Below, piece after piece: positions 1-7,175 of a stretch of DNA of 64,000 nt (the stretch's first letter is position 1; every line of letters begins with the position of its first letter). The DNA is taken from positions 124,001 through 188,000 of the forward strand of contig NZ_CP149512.1 of the NCBI RefSeq assembly GCF_040126305.1. The letters run 5' to 3'. This stretch comes from Pararhizobium sp. A13 (GTDB lineage: Bacteria > Pseudomonadota > Alphaproteobacteria > Rhizobiales > Rhizobiaceae). The translations under genes and the position numbers were made by a program. The notes beneath the pieces were generated by a model. The model was not told the origin of the DNA. It searched no databases and saw nothing but the letters and a program-made list of their open reading frames with translations.

Positions 1-126
1 GTCGAGAAGACCAATGCGGCGGGCGCGACCTTGGCCAATGAGAGCGACAATCTGCGCGCACTGATTTCACGCTTCACGCTGGAGGCGATCGATCGCGGCA
101 ATGCCTACAGCCGCCGCGCGGCATAA
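1..126 (+). CDS. Methyl-accepting chemotaxis protein, C-terminal end (partial)
   Basis: The window opens inside a plus-strand reading frame in phase 1 that ends at TAA 124-126, giving 41 residues. The segment TNAAGATLANESDNL followed by LISRF resembles the extreme C-terminus of methyl-accepting chemotaxis proteins, where the signalling coiled coil ends in a (T/S)xAxxxLAxEAxxLxxLxxxF pattern. The start, ligand-binding domain and HAMP lie outside the window, so the sensed signal is unknown. A stem-loop lies 30 bp after the stop. The call is family-level only because so little sequence is present. Confidence 0.7.
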   Translation, partial: VEKTNAAGATLANESDNLRALISRFTLEAIDRGNAYSRRAA

Positions 127-157
127 GCTTCGCTGAACCCGAAGCCTGAAAAACAAA

Positions 158-188
158 AACCCAGCCGGTGGAGGCGTCCGGCTGGGTT
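158..188 (+). terminator. Stem-loop terminator after the chemoreceptor gene
   Basis: An 11-bp perfect inverted repeat (AACCCAGCCGG at 158-168, CCGGCTGGGTT at 178-188) with a 9-nt loop lies 30 bp after the chemoreceptor stop. No clean T-run follows, although CTTTTT occurs about 12 nt later. It may also serve the convergent small minus-strand gene at 235-498. Confidence 0.6.
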
Positions 189-234
189 GAGTTGCGCATT
201 CTTTTTGAGGATGCGCCGGGAGGATAGGGTCTCG

Positions 235-498
235 TTACGCGCTCATGCGCAGGCAGTCGGAGCGCGAGGCAAGCGGGTGCACCATCGACAGCAGCCGGCG
301 TTTCGGCGCGGCAAGCAGATTGGCCGTATGGTTTTTGGCGCTCACCGTTCCCGGCTGCGTCTGGCGAAGCGCACTGGCAGCGGAATAGAGGAGCGTTTTC
401 ATCTCATTTGTGGTGACGCCATCCGCACGCATGACGGCGCGGATCATCGGGTCGGTCAGAACCTCAGTGATGGTCAGATCGCTGTTTGCCTGGTGCAT
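235..498 (-). CDS. Small conserved hypothetical protein (87 aa)
   Basis: An 87-residue minus-strand ORF with a good ribosome-binding site: GAAGGAA sits about 7 nt before the ATG at 498. The protein is soluble-looking, with no signal peptide or membrane segment. Its middle (DPMIRAVMRADGV) and end (LLSMVHPLASRSDCLRMSA) read like a genuine small rhizobial protein. I do not recognise a domain and assign no function. It is divergent from the TetR gene, so the 499-710 region probably holds promoters for both. Confidence 0.55.
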   Translation of the reverse strand: MHQANSDLTITEVLTDPMIRAVMRADGVTTNEMKTLLYSAASALRQTQPGTVSAKNHTANLLAAPKRRLLSMVHPLASRSDCLRMSA

Positions 499-560
499 TG
501 GGGTATTCCTTCGGGTTCATCGTCTTTTCCGGTGGGCGGATCCCGGCCGGGGTCTCAAAC

Positions 561-620
561 TTGACATCGTTTTTATGCGGTGTTACCAGTAAGTAACATT
601 CGAATAGTTACCGACCGGTC
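561..620 (+). promoter_or_regulatory. Candidate promoter and TetR operator(s)
   Basis: TTGACA at 561-566 could be a -35 box. It is followed by the inverted repeat TGTTAC-N6-GTAACA (581-598), which overlaps the expected -10 zone, and then by the palindrome GACCGGTC (613-620), itself next to another GTTAC. Such sites upstream of a tetR gene usually mean autoregulation. The -10 box itself is weak. The assignment is inferred from position and symmetry. Confidence 0.4.
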
Positions 621-710
621 ACACCTATGTCAAGAAGCCTCGTCAATAAAAATTCGAAATCCGTATCGATCCCGAAACCGGCAGATGTAAGGCTGGAGGA
701 AGGTGGTTGT

Positions 711-1331
711 GTGCAGGCCCGCCTGGCGCCGCGAGATCGTATCGTTTCAACGGCTTGCGAGCTGTTTCGGCAACACGGCATCCGCGGCATCGGCGTCGAC
801 GCCATCGCCGAGGCGGCCGAGACCAACAAGATGACGCTCTACCGTCATTTCGGCTCCAAGGACGACCTGATCTGCGAAACGCTCAAGTTCAAGTCCGAAA
901 AGGCATCGGCTTTCTGGGACGAGCTTGAAGCCAATCATCCCAATGATCCGATCGCCCGGCTGCATGGCTGGGTCAAGGCCAGGGCACAATGTCTTGCCGA
1001 CGATCAGTATGGTTGCGATCTCGCCAATGCCGCAGTCGAGCTCAAGGAACAGGGCCATCCGGCTCATGTGGTGATCGAAAACTTCAAACAGGCGCAGCGC
1101 CGCCGCCTTGAAAAACTGTGTCGTGACGCCGGTGTGGCCGAACCGGAACTGTTGTCGGATACACTCTCGATGCTGATGGAAGGCGCTCAGGTGAGCAAGC
1201 TCGCCACCGGCAGCGAAGGCCCGTCGATGCGGTTCATGCGTGCCTGCGAGGCGGCGATCGCTTCGTTTCGCCAGCCGGCTGCAAGACCCGAAGCTCCCGT
1301 CCATAGCCAAGGCTGGAATTCCCCGCTGTAG
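711..1331 (+). CDS. TetR/AcrR family transcriptional regulator
   Basis: The N-terminal helix-turn-helix is clear: RDRIVSTACELFRQHGIRG, then a recognition region ending NKMTLYRHFGSKDDLI. The C-terminal ligand domain is of the TetR_C type and ligand unknown. I chose the GTG at 711 because GGAGG lies 11 nt upstream and the HTH then starts near residue 5, as is usual. An in-frame ATG at 627 would add 28 unlikely residues, has no Shine-Dalgarno, and would overlap the candidate operators. Length from 711 is 206 aa, normal for the family. Targets could be itself, the divergent small gene at 235-498, or the downstream cassette. Confidence 0.85.
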   Translation: MQARLAPRDRIVSTACELFRQHGIRGIGVDAIAEAAETNKMTLYRHFGSKDDLICETLKFKSEKASAFWDELEANHPNDPIARLHGWVKARAQCLADDQYGCDLANAAVELKEQGHPAHVVIENFKQAQRRRLEKLCRDAGVAEPELLSDTLSMLMEGAQVSKLATGSEGPSMRFMRACEAAIASFRQPAARPEAPVHSQGWNSPL

Positions 1332-1472
1332 GCTCCTGCTCGCATGCTGATGAACGGCCAGCGCGGGCGTTCAATGGAACAAAACAGACCTCCCTTCCAT
1401 TTACTCGTTGATTGAAAAAGAGCGCCGCGAGGCGATGTTTTCTCGCCGCTGCCTGTCAACGAGAAGGACGGT

Positions 1473-2294
1473 ATGCCCTCTTTCCAGCATGTCATCGCAG
1501 ATCCCGATCCGCTGGGCTGGTGGTCGGCGCATCGCGGCGCCTCGCCGGTCATCGGCACGGCCATTCACAATGGACATCATCTCCGCAGCGATCTCGAAGA
1601 CCTGATGACGCTCAACAGCGACGAGCGGTTGCGCGAAGAGGATCCGTTCACGGAATTCTTCATCCGCGACCTGCCCAACCGCATTGTCTTCCACCGCTCC
1701 CGTTTCGAAGTCGATTTGAACCGCGCCCGTGATAACGCGATCTATTTCCGACCCGAGCAGGCCTGGGGGCTGGAAGTCTGGAGGGACCAGTTGCCCGATA
1801 CGGCCATCGCGACCTCGCTGCATGTTCACGACGCCTATTACGCTATGCTGGAGGCCTATCTGGGCGGTATCGAACAGCAATACGGCGCCTTCGTCCTCCT
1901 CGACATTCACAGCTACAATCATCGCCGCAACGGCGCCGAGGCACCCGAACTGGCTTTCGACAAGGCGCCGCAGATCAATATCGGCACCTCCTCGATGGAC
2001 CGTGAGCACTGGGCCCCGGTGCTCGACCCCTTCATGGACCAATTGCGCGATTTCGAGTTCCGCGGCGAGCCGATGGACGTGCGGGAAAACATCGCCTTCC
2101 AGGGCAAGGGCGAGCAGACGCGCTTCGTCCATGAGCGCTTTCCGAAGACCGGCTGTGCCATTGCCATCGAGTTCAAGAAGTTCTTCATGGATGAATGGAC
2201 CGGCGAGCCGGATATCGAAGCGCTGCAGGCGCTGCGACGGATGATCCGTCTTTCGGTGCCTGTTCTCGAACAATCCTTGCGGGGGCTATCATGA
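1473..2294 (+). CDS. N-formylglutamate amidohydrolase family protein
   Basis: A 273-aa protein of the N-formylglutamate amidohydrolase (FGase) family, zinc-dependent hydrolases that cleave N-acyl amino acids. Visible motifs are HNGHH near residue 33, an acidic stretch with RSRFEVDLNR near 70-80, and GAFVLLDIHSYNH at 138-150, which would hold the metal-binding histidine. It starts at an ATG preceded by GAGAAGGA. Its stop overlaps the next start (ATGA at 2291-2294), so it is translationally coupled to the DUF1704 gene. No hut genes are nearby, so a role in histidine breakdown is unlikely; the cassette context suggests a modified peptide or amino acid as substrate (inference). Confidence 0.85.
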   Translation: MPSFQHVIADPDPLGWWSAHRGASPVIGTAIHNGHHLRSDLEDLMTLNSDERLREEDPFTEFFIRDLPNRIVFHRSRFEVDLNRARDNAIYFRPEQAWGLEVWRDQLPDTAIATSLHVHDAYYAMLEAYLGGIEQQYGAFVLLDIHSYNHRRNGAEAPELAFDKAPQINIGTSSMDREHWAPVLDPFMDQLRDFEFRGEPMDVRENIAFQGKGEQTRFVHERFPKTGCAIAIEFKKFFMDEWTGEPDIEALQALRRMIRLSVPVLEQSLRGLS

Positions 2295-4189
2295 CCCGGA
2301 CGCGCCGCAAGAACCGCGACAGGCCCGCCGCCTATCCCGAATGGCTGGAGGAAATCCTCGGCTGCCTCCGGACGGACAAGGCGGTGCGCAAGGATTTTGA
2401 GCACGGCGGCCGGCTGCATATCGACCGGCCACTGCCGTTCCTGTCGATTTTCCTGACCAGGGGACGGGAAGGCCTTGCGGCGCGCGACGTCGCCGCTGCC
2501 AATGCCTCCTATCTGATTGCCAATAATCTGGATGAAGCTCTGCCGATCATTGCAGCGGTCGGCGGCGTTCTCAAGCAGCGGTTCGGCGCCTTCCTGCTGC
2601 TGGACGTCGATGAACTGGACCACGACACGTTGCTCACCGATGACGCGCCCTATCTGCCGCCGTTCGAGATCAGGATTGCCGCGACTGGTGAGCCAGCCGC
2701 CGAGGAGGCCGAGACGGCATTGGCCGATGGGGTCGACATCAGACAAGTCAAGTTCCGCACCCCCCACGTCGAGCGCTTTGCGCTGGAGACCGATTTCCAG
2801 GCGGCGAAGCTGGCTCAGCAAACCGGATTTTCGTTGGTCGCGGTGCGGTTTGCACCGATCTACAAACAGCCGGAATCCGGCACGATCTATCCCGATCTGC
2901 GCGAGCGACTGGTTGCCAACATCTTCGACGCCGGTCTGAAGGCCTTCGCCGCCTTTGTTTCGGCAACGCAGTGCCTGAAGATCACCACCCACCGCGCCCT
3001 CGGCCGCAAGGCCTTTGTCGATGCGGTGAGCCGGGCCGATCGCAGCATCGACGAGGTCGCCGCGAGCTTCGACTTTCTCCTGGCGGTCACGCCGATCAAC
3101 GCCGACGCCGCCTGGCAGGAGTTCAAGGCAAGTAACTTCAAGCGCGCTCCGCGGTTTCTCTATCGGCCGCTGTCCGTGCAGGTCGAGGTAGAAAAGCGCA
3201 AGCTCTTCTCGGTCGCCTTCGACCGTTTCGAGGATCCGGTTCTCTATCACCTCTATCGCGAGAAGCAGCAGGAGCTTGATCTGCAGCTCTCGCTGATCTC
3301 GGCTCGCGAGACCAGCCGCTTCGTCGAATACAGCCGCGCGCTCTATGGTCCTGTCGAGACATCGCTGTACCGCAACGCCGCGGAAATCCTGGCTCAAACG
3401 GAGAACGTCGCCCATGATGGCGATGACGGCGAGACCGACACAGAGATCGCCGGCTGTCACGATGTCAAAATTGCCGCCCGGGCGATGATCGCCAGCTATC
3501 AGCGGCAATACGAAGGGTTCACCGCCGAGATCGAATTGCGCGACGACCTGCCGCCCGGCCTCCTGGTATCCGACGACCGCCTGCTCATTTCACGTGCCAC
3601 CCGTGTGCCGAGGAGCCGGGTGCATGCGCTGCTCAGCCACGAAATCGGGGTACACCTGCTCACCTACTTCAACGGGTCGGCGCAAGGACTGCGGCTGTTC
3701 CGCTCGGGTCTTGCCGGCTATGAGGGCATGCAGGAGGGCCTCGCCGTGTTCTCCGAATACATGGCCGGCGGCATGACGGTCGCGCGGTTGCGCTTGGTCG
3801 CGGCCCGCGTCGTCGCTTGCTCGGCAATGCTGGAAGGGCGGCCGTTTGCCGAAACCTACAACATGCTGGTTGGCGAACACGGGTTCGGCCCGGCCGCCGC
3901 CTTCAACCTGACCTTGCGGCTCTACCGCGGCGGCGGGCTCGCCAAGGACGCCATCTATCTTCGCGGCCTACTCGAGCTTCTCAGTCACCTGAAATCCGGC
4001 GGCGCGCTCGATCCGTTCTGGATGGGTAAGATTTCTGCGTCACATTTCCGCGTGATGCAGGAACTCAGCCTGCGCGGTCTGCTCAAGGCGCCGGTCATCC
4101 GTCCCGCCTTCCTTGTCGATCCTCATGCGCAGGCCCGCCTCGACAAGGCCCGGGCGGGGATGACCCCGCTCGACATGGTCACAAGCTAG
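2291..4189 (+). CDS. DUF1704 (QEGLA-motif) putative zinc carboxypeptidase
   Basis: A 632-aa protein. The C-terminal half carries the hallmarks of DUF1704: the zinc motif HEIGVH (H450, E451, H455; HExxxH) and QEGLA at 481-485. In eukaryotes this domain forms the MATCAP tyrosine carboxypeptidase; bacterial members are usually named flavohemoglobin expression-modulating QEGLA proteins. The start is the ATG at 2291, which overlaps the FGase stop; a longer frame opens at 2195 but would overlap FGase by 100 bp. The N-terminal ~250 residues are an extra region, and residues 98-111 (FGAFLLLDVDELDH) look like the FGase segment GAFVLLDIHSYNH. The next gene follows after 8 bp. Peptidase activity is inferred from motifs. 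Confidence 0.85.
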   Translation: MTRTRRKNRDRPAAYPEWLEEILGCLRTDKAVRKDFEHGGRLHIDRPLPFLSIFLTRGREGLAARDVAAANASYLIANNLDEALPIIAAVGGVLKQRFGAFLLLDVDELDHDTLLTDDAPYLPPFEIRIAATGEPAAEEAETALADGVDIRQVKFRTPHVERFALETDFQAAKLAQQTGFSLVAVRFAPIYKQPESGTIYPDLRERLVANIFDAGLKAFAAFVSATQCLKITTHRALGRKAFVDAVSRADRSIDEVAASFDFLLAVTPINADAAWQEFKASNFKRAPRFLYRPLSVQVEVEKRKLFSVAFDRFEDPVLYHLYREKQQELDLQLSLISARETSRFVEYSRALYGPVETSLYRNAAEILAQTENVAHDGDDGETDTEIAGCHDVKIAARAMIASYQRQYEGFTAEIELRDDLPPGLLVSDDRLLISRATRVPRSRVHALLSHEIGVHLLTYFNGSAQGLRLFRSGLAGYEGMQEGLAVFSEYMAGGMTVARLRLVAARVVACSAMLEGRPFAETYNMLVGEHGFGPAAAFNLTLRLYRGGGLAKDAIYLRGLLELLSHLKSGGALDPFWMGKISASHFRVMQELSLRGLLKAPVIRPAFLVDPHAQARLDKARAGMTPLDMVTS

Positions 4190-4197
4190 GAGCCGCC

Positions 4198-5244
4198 ATG
4201 CGTATCGCATTCTTCGTCAATTCGATCGAGAGCGAGGAGACTGGCTTCACGACGACGGCGCTGGCGATGGTGGCAGTCGCCCGCGGGCATGACGTTTGTT
4301 ACGTCGCTCCGGGCGATTTCGTGCTGCGGCCGGACGACAGCCTGATGGTACGCGCAACGGCGGTTCCCGCCGCGAAATACAAGGACCCGCAGGCCTTTCA
4401 CGACGCCTTCCAGGGAAAGGATGCCAAGATCCAGACCATCGACGTGCGTGAGGTTGACGTTATCTTCCTGCGCAACGACCCTTCGCTCGATTCCGATGAT
4501 CGCCCCTGGGCGGCCTATATCGGCGCCATGTTCGGGCGGCTTGCCAGCGAGCGCGGTTCGATCGTCGTCAACGATCCGTCAGGCCTGTCGCTTGCGCAAA
4601 ACAAACTCTATTTCCAGGACTTTCCAAGGGCCGTTCGTCCCGAAGCGCTGATTTCCAAGAGCATAGAGGAAATCCGCGCCTTCATCGCAGATCATCGAAA
4701 GGGCGTCATCGTCAAGCCGCTGCAGGGCTCCGGCGGCAGACACGTCTTCAAGGTCGCGTCGCCTGACGACGCCAATCTCAACCAGATTTTCGAGGCAGTC
4801 AGCGGCGAGGGTTACCTGATCGCCCAGGCCTACATGCCAGAGGCCAAGGCAGGCGACATCCGTTTCTTCATGATGAACGGCAAGCCTATCGTTCGAGACG
4901 GCGTCTATGCCGCTTTCCGCCGTGTCCCCGCCAAAGGCGATCTCCGCTCGAACATGCATGCCGCCGGTACCGCCGAGGCGGCGAAGATTACCGACGGTAT
5001 CCTGGCGATCGCCGAGATGGTCCGCCCAAAACTGATCGAAGACGGAATGTTCCTGGTCGGTCTCGATATCGTCGGCGACAAGATATTGGAGATCAATGTC
5101 TTCACGCCCGGCGGGCTTCCCGATATCGTCGGCATGCACAAGATCGATTTTTCCGAGGAAATCATCGAGGCGCTGGAAAACAAGCTGGTTATCCGCAAGA
5201 CGTATGCAGGCTCGATTTCCAATCGGGCGCTGGCAACGCTTTGA
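4198..5244 (+). CDS. ATP-grasp ligase, glutathione synthetase-like
   Basis: A 348-aa ATP-grasp protein. The N-terminus (MRIAFFVNSIESEETGFTT) is a preATP-grasp fold of the GshB type. The ATP-binding part shows VIVKPLQGSGGRHVFKV near 170-185 and RFFMMNGKPIVRDGVY near 222-237. The metal/substrate loop is GLDIVGDKILEINVFTPGG near 290-308. Such enzymes activate a carboxylate as acyl-phosphate and join it to an amine. It is not the housekeeping gshB by context: it sits 8 bp after the DUF1704 peptidase gene, preceded by GGAGCC. In this cassette it probably attaches an amino acid to a peptide or small molecule (inference). Confidence 0.85.
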   Translation: MRIAFFVNSIESEETGFTTTALAMVAVARGHDVCYVAPGDFVLRPDDSLMVRATAVPAAKYKDPQAFHDAFQGKDAKIQTIDVREVDVIFLRNDPSLDSDDRPWAAYIGAMFGRLASERGSIVVNDPSGLSLAQNKLYFQDFPRAVRPEALISKSIEEIRAFIADHRKGVIVKPLQGSGGRHVFKVASPDDANLNQIFEAVSGEGYLIAQAYMPEAKAGDIRFFMMNGKPIVRDGVYAAFRRVPAKGDLRSNMHAAGTAEAAKITDGILAIAEMVRPKLIEDGMFLVGLDIVGDKILEINVFTPGGLPDIVGMHKIDFSEEIIEALENKLVIRKTYAGSISNRALATL

Positions 5245-5301
5245 GCTGTATTGCGTCGCCATCTGTGCTATCGCGTGCGCCTCTGACGATTGGAAGCGCC
5301 C

Positions 5302-5982
5302 GTGATCCCCTGGACCCACATTGACACAGCGATAATGCCGGACGGCGGTGGCGAACTGCGCCTGAAGCAGCGCGGGAGCGAATTTTCCATCATGCTCGGC
5401 ACCATCGAATTGATGAACAGCCGGCTGAGCGGCTCCGAGGAAGCGCTGGCGCGCCTATCCTATGAACGGATCCGCAATCACGCTCGACCGCACATGCTGA
5501 TCGGCGGGCTTGGCATGGGCTTCACGCTCAGGGCCGCATTGGCCGAACTCCCTGCCGATGCGCGCGTGACCGTTGGAGAGCTTGTTCCCTCCGTGGTCAA
5601 ATGGGCGCAGGGGCCGATGGCGGAGGTGTTCGGCGGTTGTCTCGATGATAACAGGGTGACCATCCGCGAAGGCGATGTCTACCGGCTCATCCAATCGGCG
5701 ACTGGCGACTATGATGCGATTCTTCTCGATGTCGACAACGGGCCGGAAGGCCTGACCCGCAGGGCCAACGACAATCTCTACAACGTGACTGGCCTTCGCG
5801 CGGCACGCAGTGCGCTGCGGCCGAACGGTGTTCTGTCCGTCTGGTCATCGGCGCCGGATGCAGGTTTTACGCTCCGACTGCGTGACGCCGGCTTTGCCGT
5901 CGAGGAACTGAAGGTGCGAGCCAGCACCAGAGGCGGCGGCGCGCGCCATGTGATCTGGATGGCGACGAGGAACGGCAAATAG
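5302..5982 (+). CDS. Spermidine synthase-like SAM-binding methyltransferase
   Basis: A Rossmann-type protein of the polyamine synthase/methyltransferase group. HMLIGGLGMGFTLRAAL is the glycine-rich nucleotide motif, VTVGELVPSVVKWAQ is the acidic ribose-binding strand, and YDAILLDVDNGPEGL is the catalytic-strand region. I favour the GTG at 5302 because GGAAG is correctly spaced upstream; TTG at 5290 would add four residues. It follows the ATP-grasp gene by 57 bp in the same direction and is likely its operon partner. True spermidine synthase is longer and has a recognisable N-terminal domain, so an alkyl transfer on the cassette's product is possible. Exact reaction unknown. Confidence 0.8.
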   Translation: MIPWTHIDTAIMPDGGGELRLKQRGSEFSIMLGTIELMNSRLSGSEEALARLSYERIRNHARPHMLIGGLGMGFTLRAALAELPADARVTVGELVPSVVKWAQGPMAEVFGGCLDDNRVTIREGDVYRLIQSATGDYDAILLDVDNGPEGLTRRANDNLYNVTGLRAARSALRPNGVLSVWSSAPDAGFTLRLRDAGFAVEELKVRASTRGGGARHVIWMATRNGK

Positions 5983-5992
5983 GTCGGGCGGC

Positions 5993-6361
5993 TTACAGAC
6001 CCTCACGTTCCAGCAAGGTGCGGACTTCCTCGAACCGGCGCTTGTTCTCCGGATTCCTTTCGCCTGCCGAATAGCAGGTGCTGGCCAGGCAGAAACGCTG
6101 CAACCCGAACGGTGCCGTCGTCCTCGTGAATTCGCAGGAGATCACGTCGACCATGTCCTTCTTCTCGACACCATCGCGGGTGGAATAAGTCAGGCGAGCA
6201 CCCGGCGGCTTCAGTTCGGGAAAGGACTGGACGACGCCGGTGTGCAGATTGTCCGTCATCAAAAGATGTTTTGCCACTTTGACACACAGGTCTTCGACCT
6301 TCATCGACTGGGCAGCGGCCGGAGTTGCGGTCAGCGCCAGCACGAGAGCGATTTTTTTCAT
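5993..6361 (-). CDS. Small secreted hypothetical protein
   Basis: A 122-aa protein with a classic signal peptide (MKKIALVLALTATPAAAQS, cleavage after AQA/AAA-type motif near residue 18). The mature part has two cysteines in CLASTC plus others (C37, C87), compatible with periplasmic disulfides. The start at 6361 is chosen because AGGAG lies upstream and because the signal peptide begins there; a frame extension to 6397 lacks such support. It converges with the methyltransferase (10 bp between stops). No known domain is recognised. Confidence 0.7.
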   Translation of the reverse strand: MKKIALVLALTATPAAAQSMKVEDLCVKVAKHLLMTDNLHTGVVQSFPELKPPGARLTYSTRDGVEKKDMVDVISCEFTRTTAPFGLQRFCLASTCYSAGERNPENKRRFEEVRTLLEREGL

Positions 6362-6676
6362 GGCGCACTCCTGAAATGCGAGCCGACTGGCCAGCACGAA
6401 CTATATAACTGCGCGCGGCGCTTTCGGTTCCACTTAAGACTGTGCAAAAAAGCTTGCGCCGGATACTTTTATCGGCGATCGAAGTGGCGTAAGCTCAACC
6501 TGCGATTGGTTTTTGACGCGTCCTTTTCTCAAATCTTGAGACCGCGTAATTCTGGTGTGAATCCCGGTTTTGCAGTTTGAAAGATCCACGCTGGAAAGCA
6601 GCGTGTACGGGCATTGTCAGGTAGAACCAAGCGCTCTCGTCGCAGTTATTGTTGGCCATATGCAAGGGAGAAGCAG

Positions 6677-6916
6677 ATGACGGATATCAGCGAAGACGAC
6701 ATCAGGACACGAGCTTACACTCTCTGGGAAGCCGCCGGCTGCCCGGACGGTAGTCATGAAGAGAATTGGCTGGAGGCATTGCAGCAACTGTCGAAGGAAG
6801 CAGAAGCCGCTGCAGCCGGTATTCCGACGAAGACTCCAAGGGCCTCGAAACTTTCGGTCGTCAAGAACGACCCGGTGATCGAGCCCGCCCCCAAGAAACG
6901 TACCAGAACGGTCTGA
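6677..6916 (+). CDS. DUF2934 domain small protein
   Basis: A 79-aa protein whose first half (IRTRAYTLWEAAGCPDGSHEENW) matches the DUF2934 pattern RAYxLWExxGxPxGxxxxxWxxAE. The C-terminal tail is basic (KKRTRTV). It starts at an ATG preceded by GGGAG and AGAAG. DUF2934 proteins are common in rhizobia, often next to glycogen or trehalose metabolism genes; here glgA follows. Function unknown. Confidence 0.75.
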   Translation: MTDISEDDIRTRAYTLWEAAGCPDGSHEENWLEALQQLSKEAEAAAAGIPTKTPRASKLSVVKNDPVIEPAPKKRTRTV

Positions 6917-7175
6917 ACCGGCCTTTGCGGAGTGCCGGTGAACCGGGGCTCCGCAAACGGATGACAGTGTCGATCGGCGCGCATCTGGCTGTGAAATACG
7001 GCCGGGATTCGCTTGCTCTCCAATTTGCGTGCTGGTTCTGCAGGACAAAATTTTTTTGATGCCCGATGCGCTTTTCTGCGGACATCGACTTCGCTTTGCA
7101 ACATCATGGGATTGAGAGAGCGGTCCATGCCGCTGCTTTGCGATCGTAACCGTCGGTACAAGGAATGTAACCTGC

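Noticed and set aside
187..564. 125-codon plus-strand frame opposite the small gene at 235-498
   Set aside because: Covers the terminator and regulatory region, and the opposite-strand frame has the better ribosome site.
1919..3508. Long minus-strand frame opposite FGase and DUF1704
   Set aside because: Shadow of GC-rich coding sequence; overlaps two well-supported plus-strand genes and shows no family motifs.
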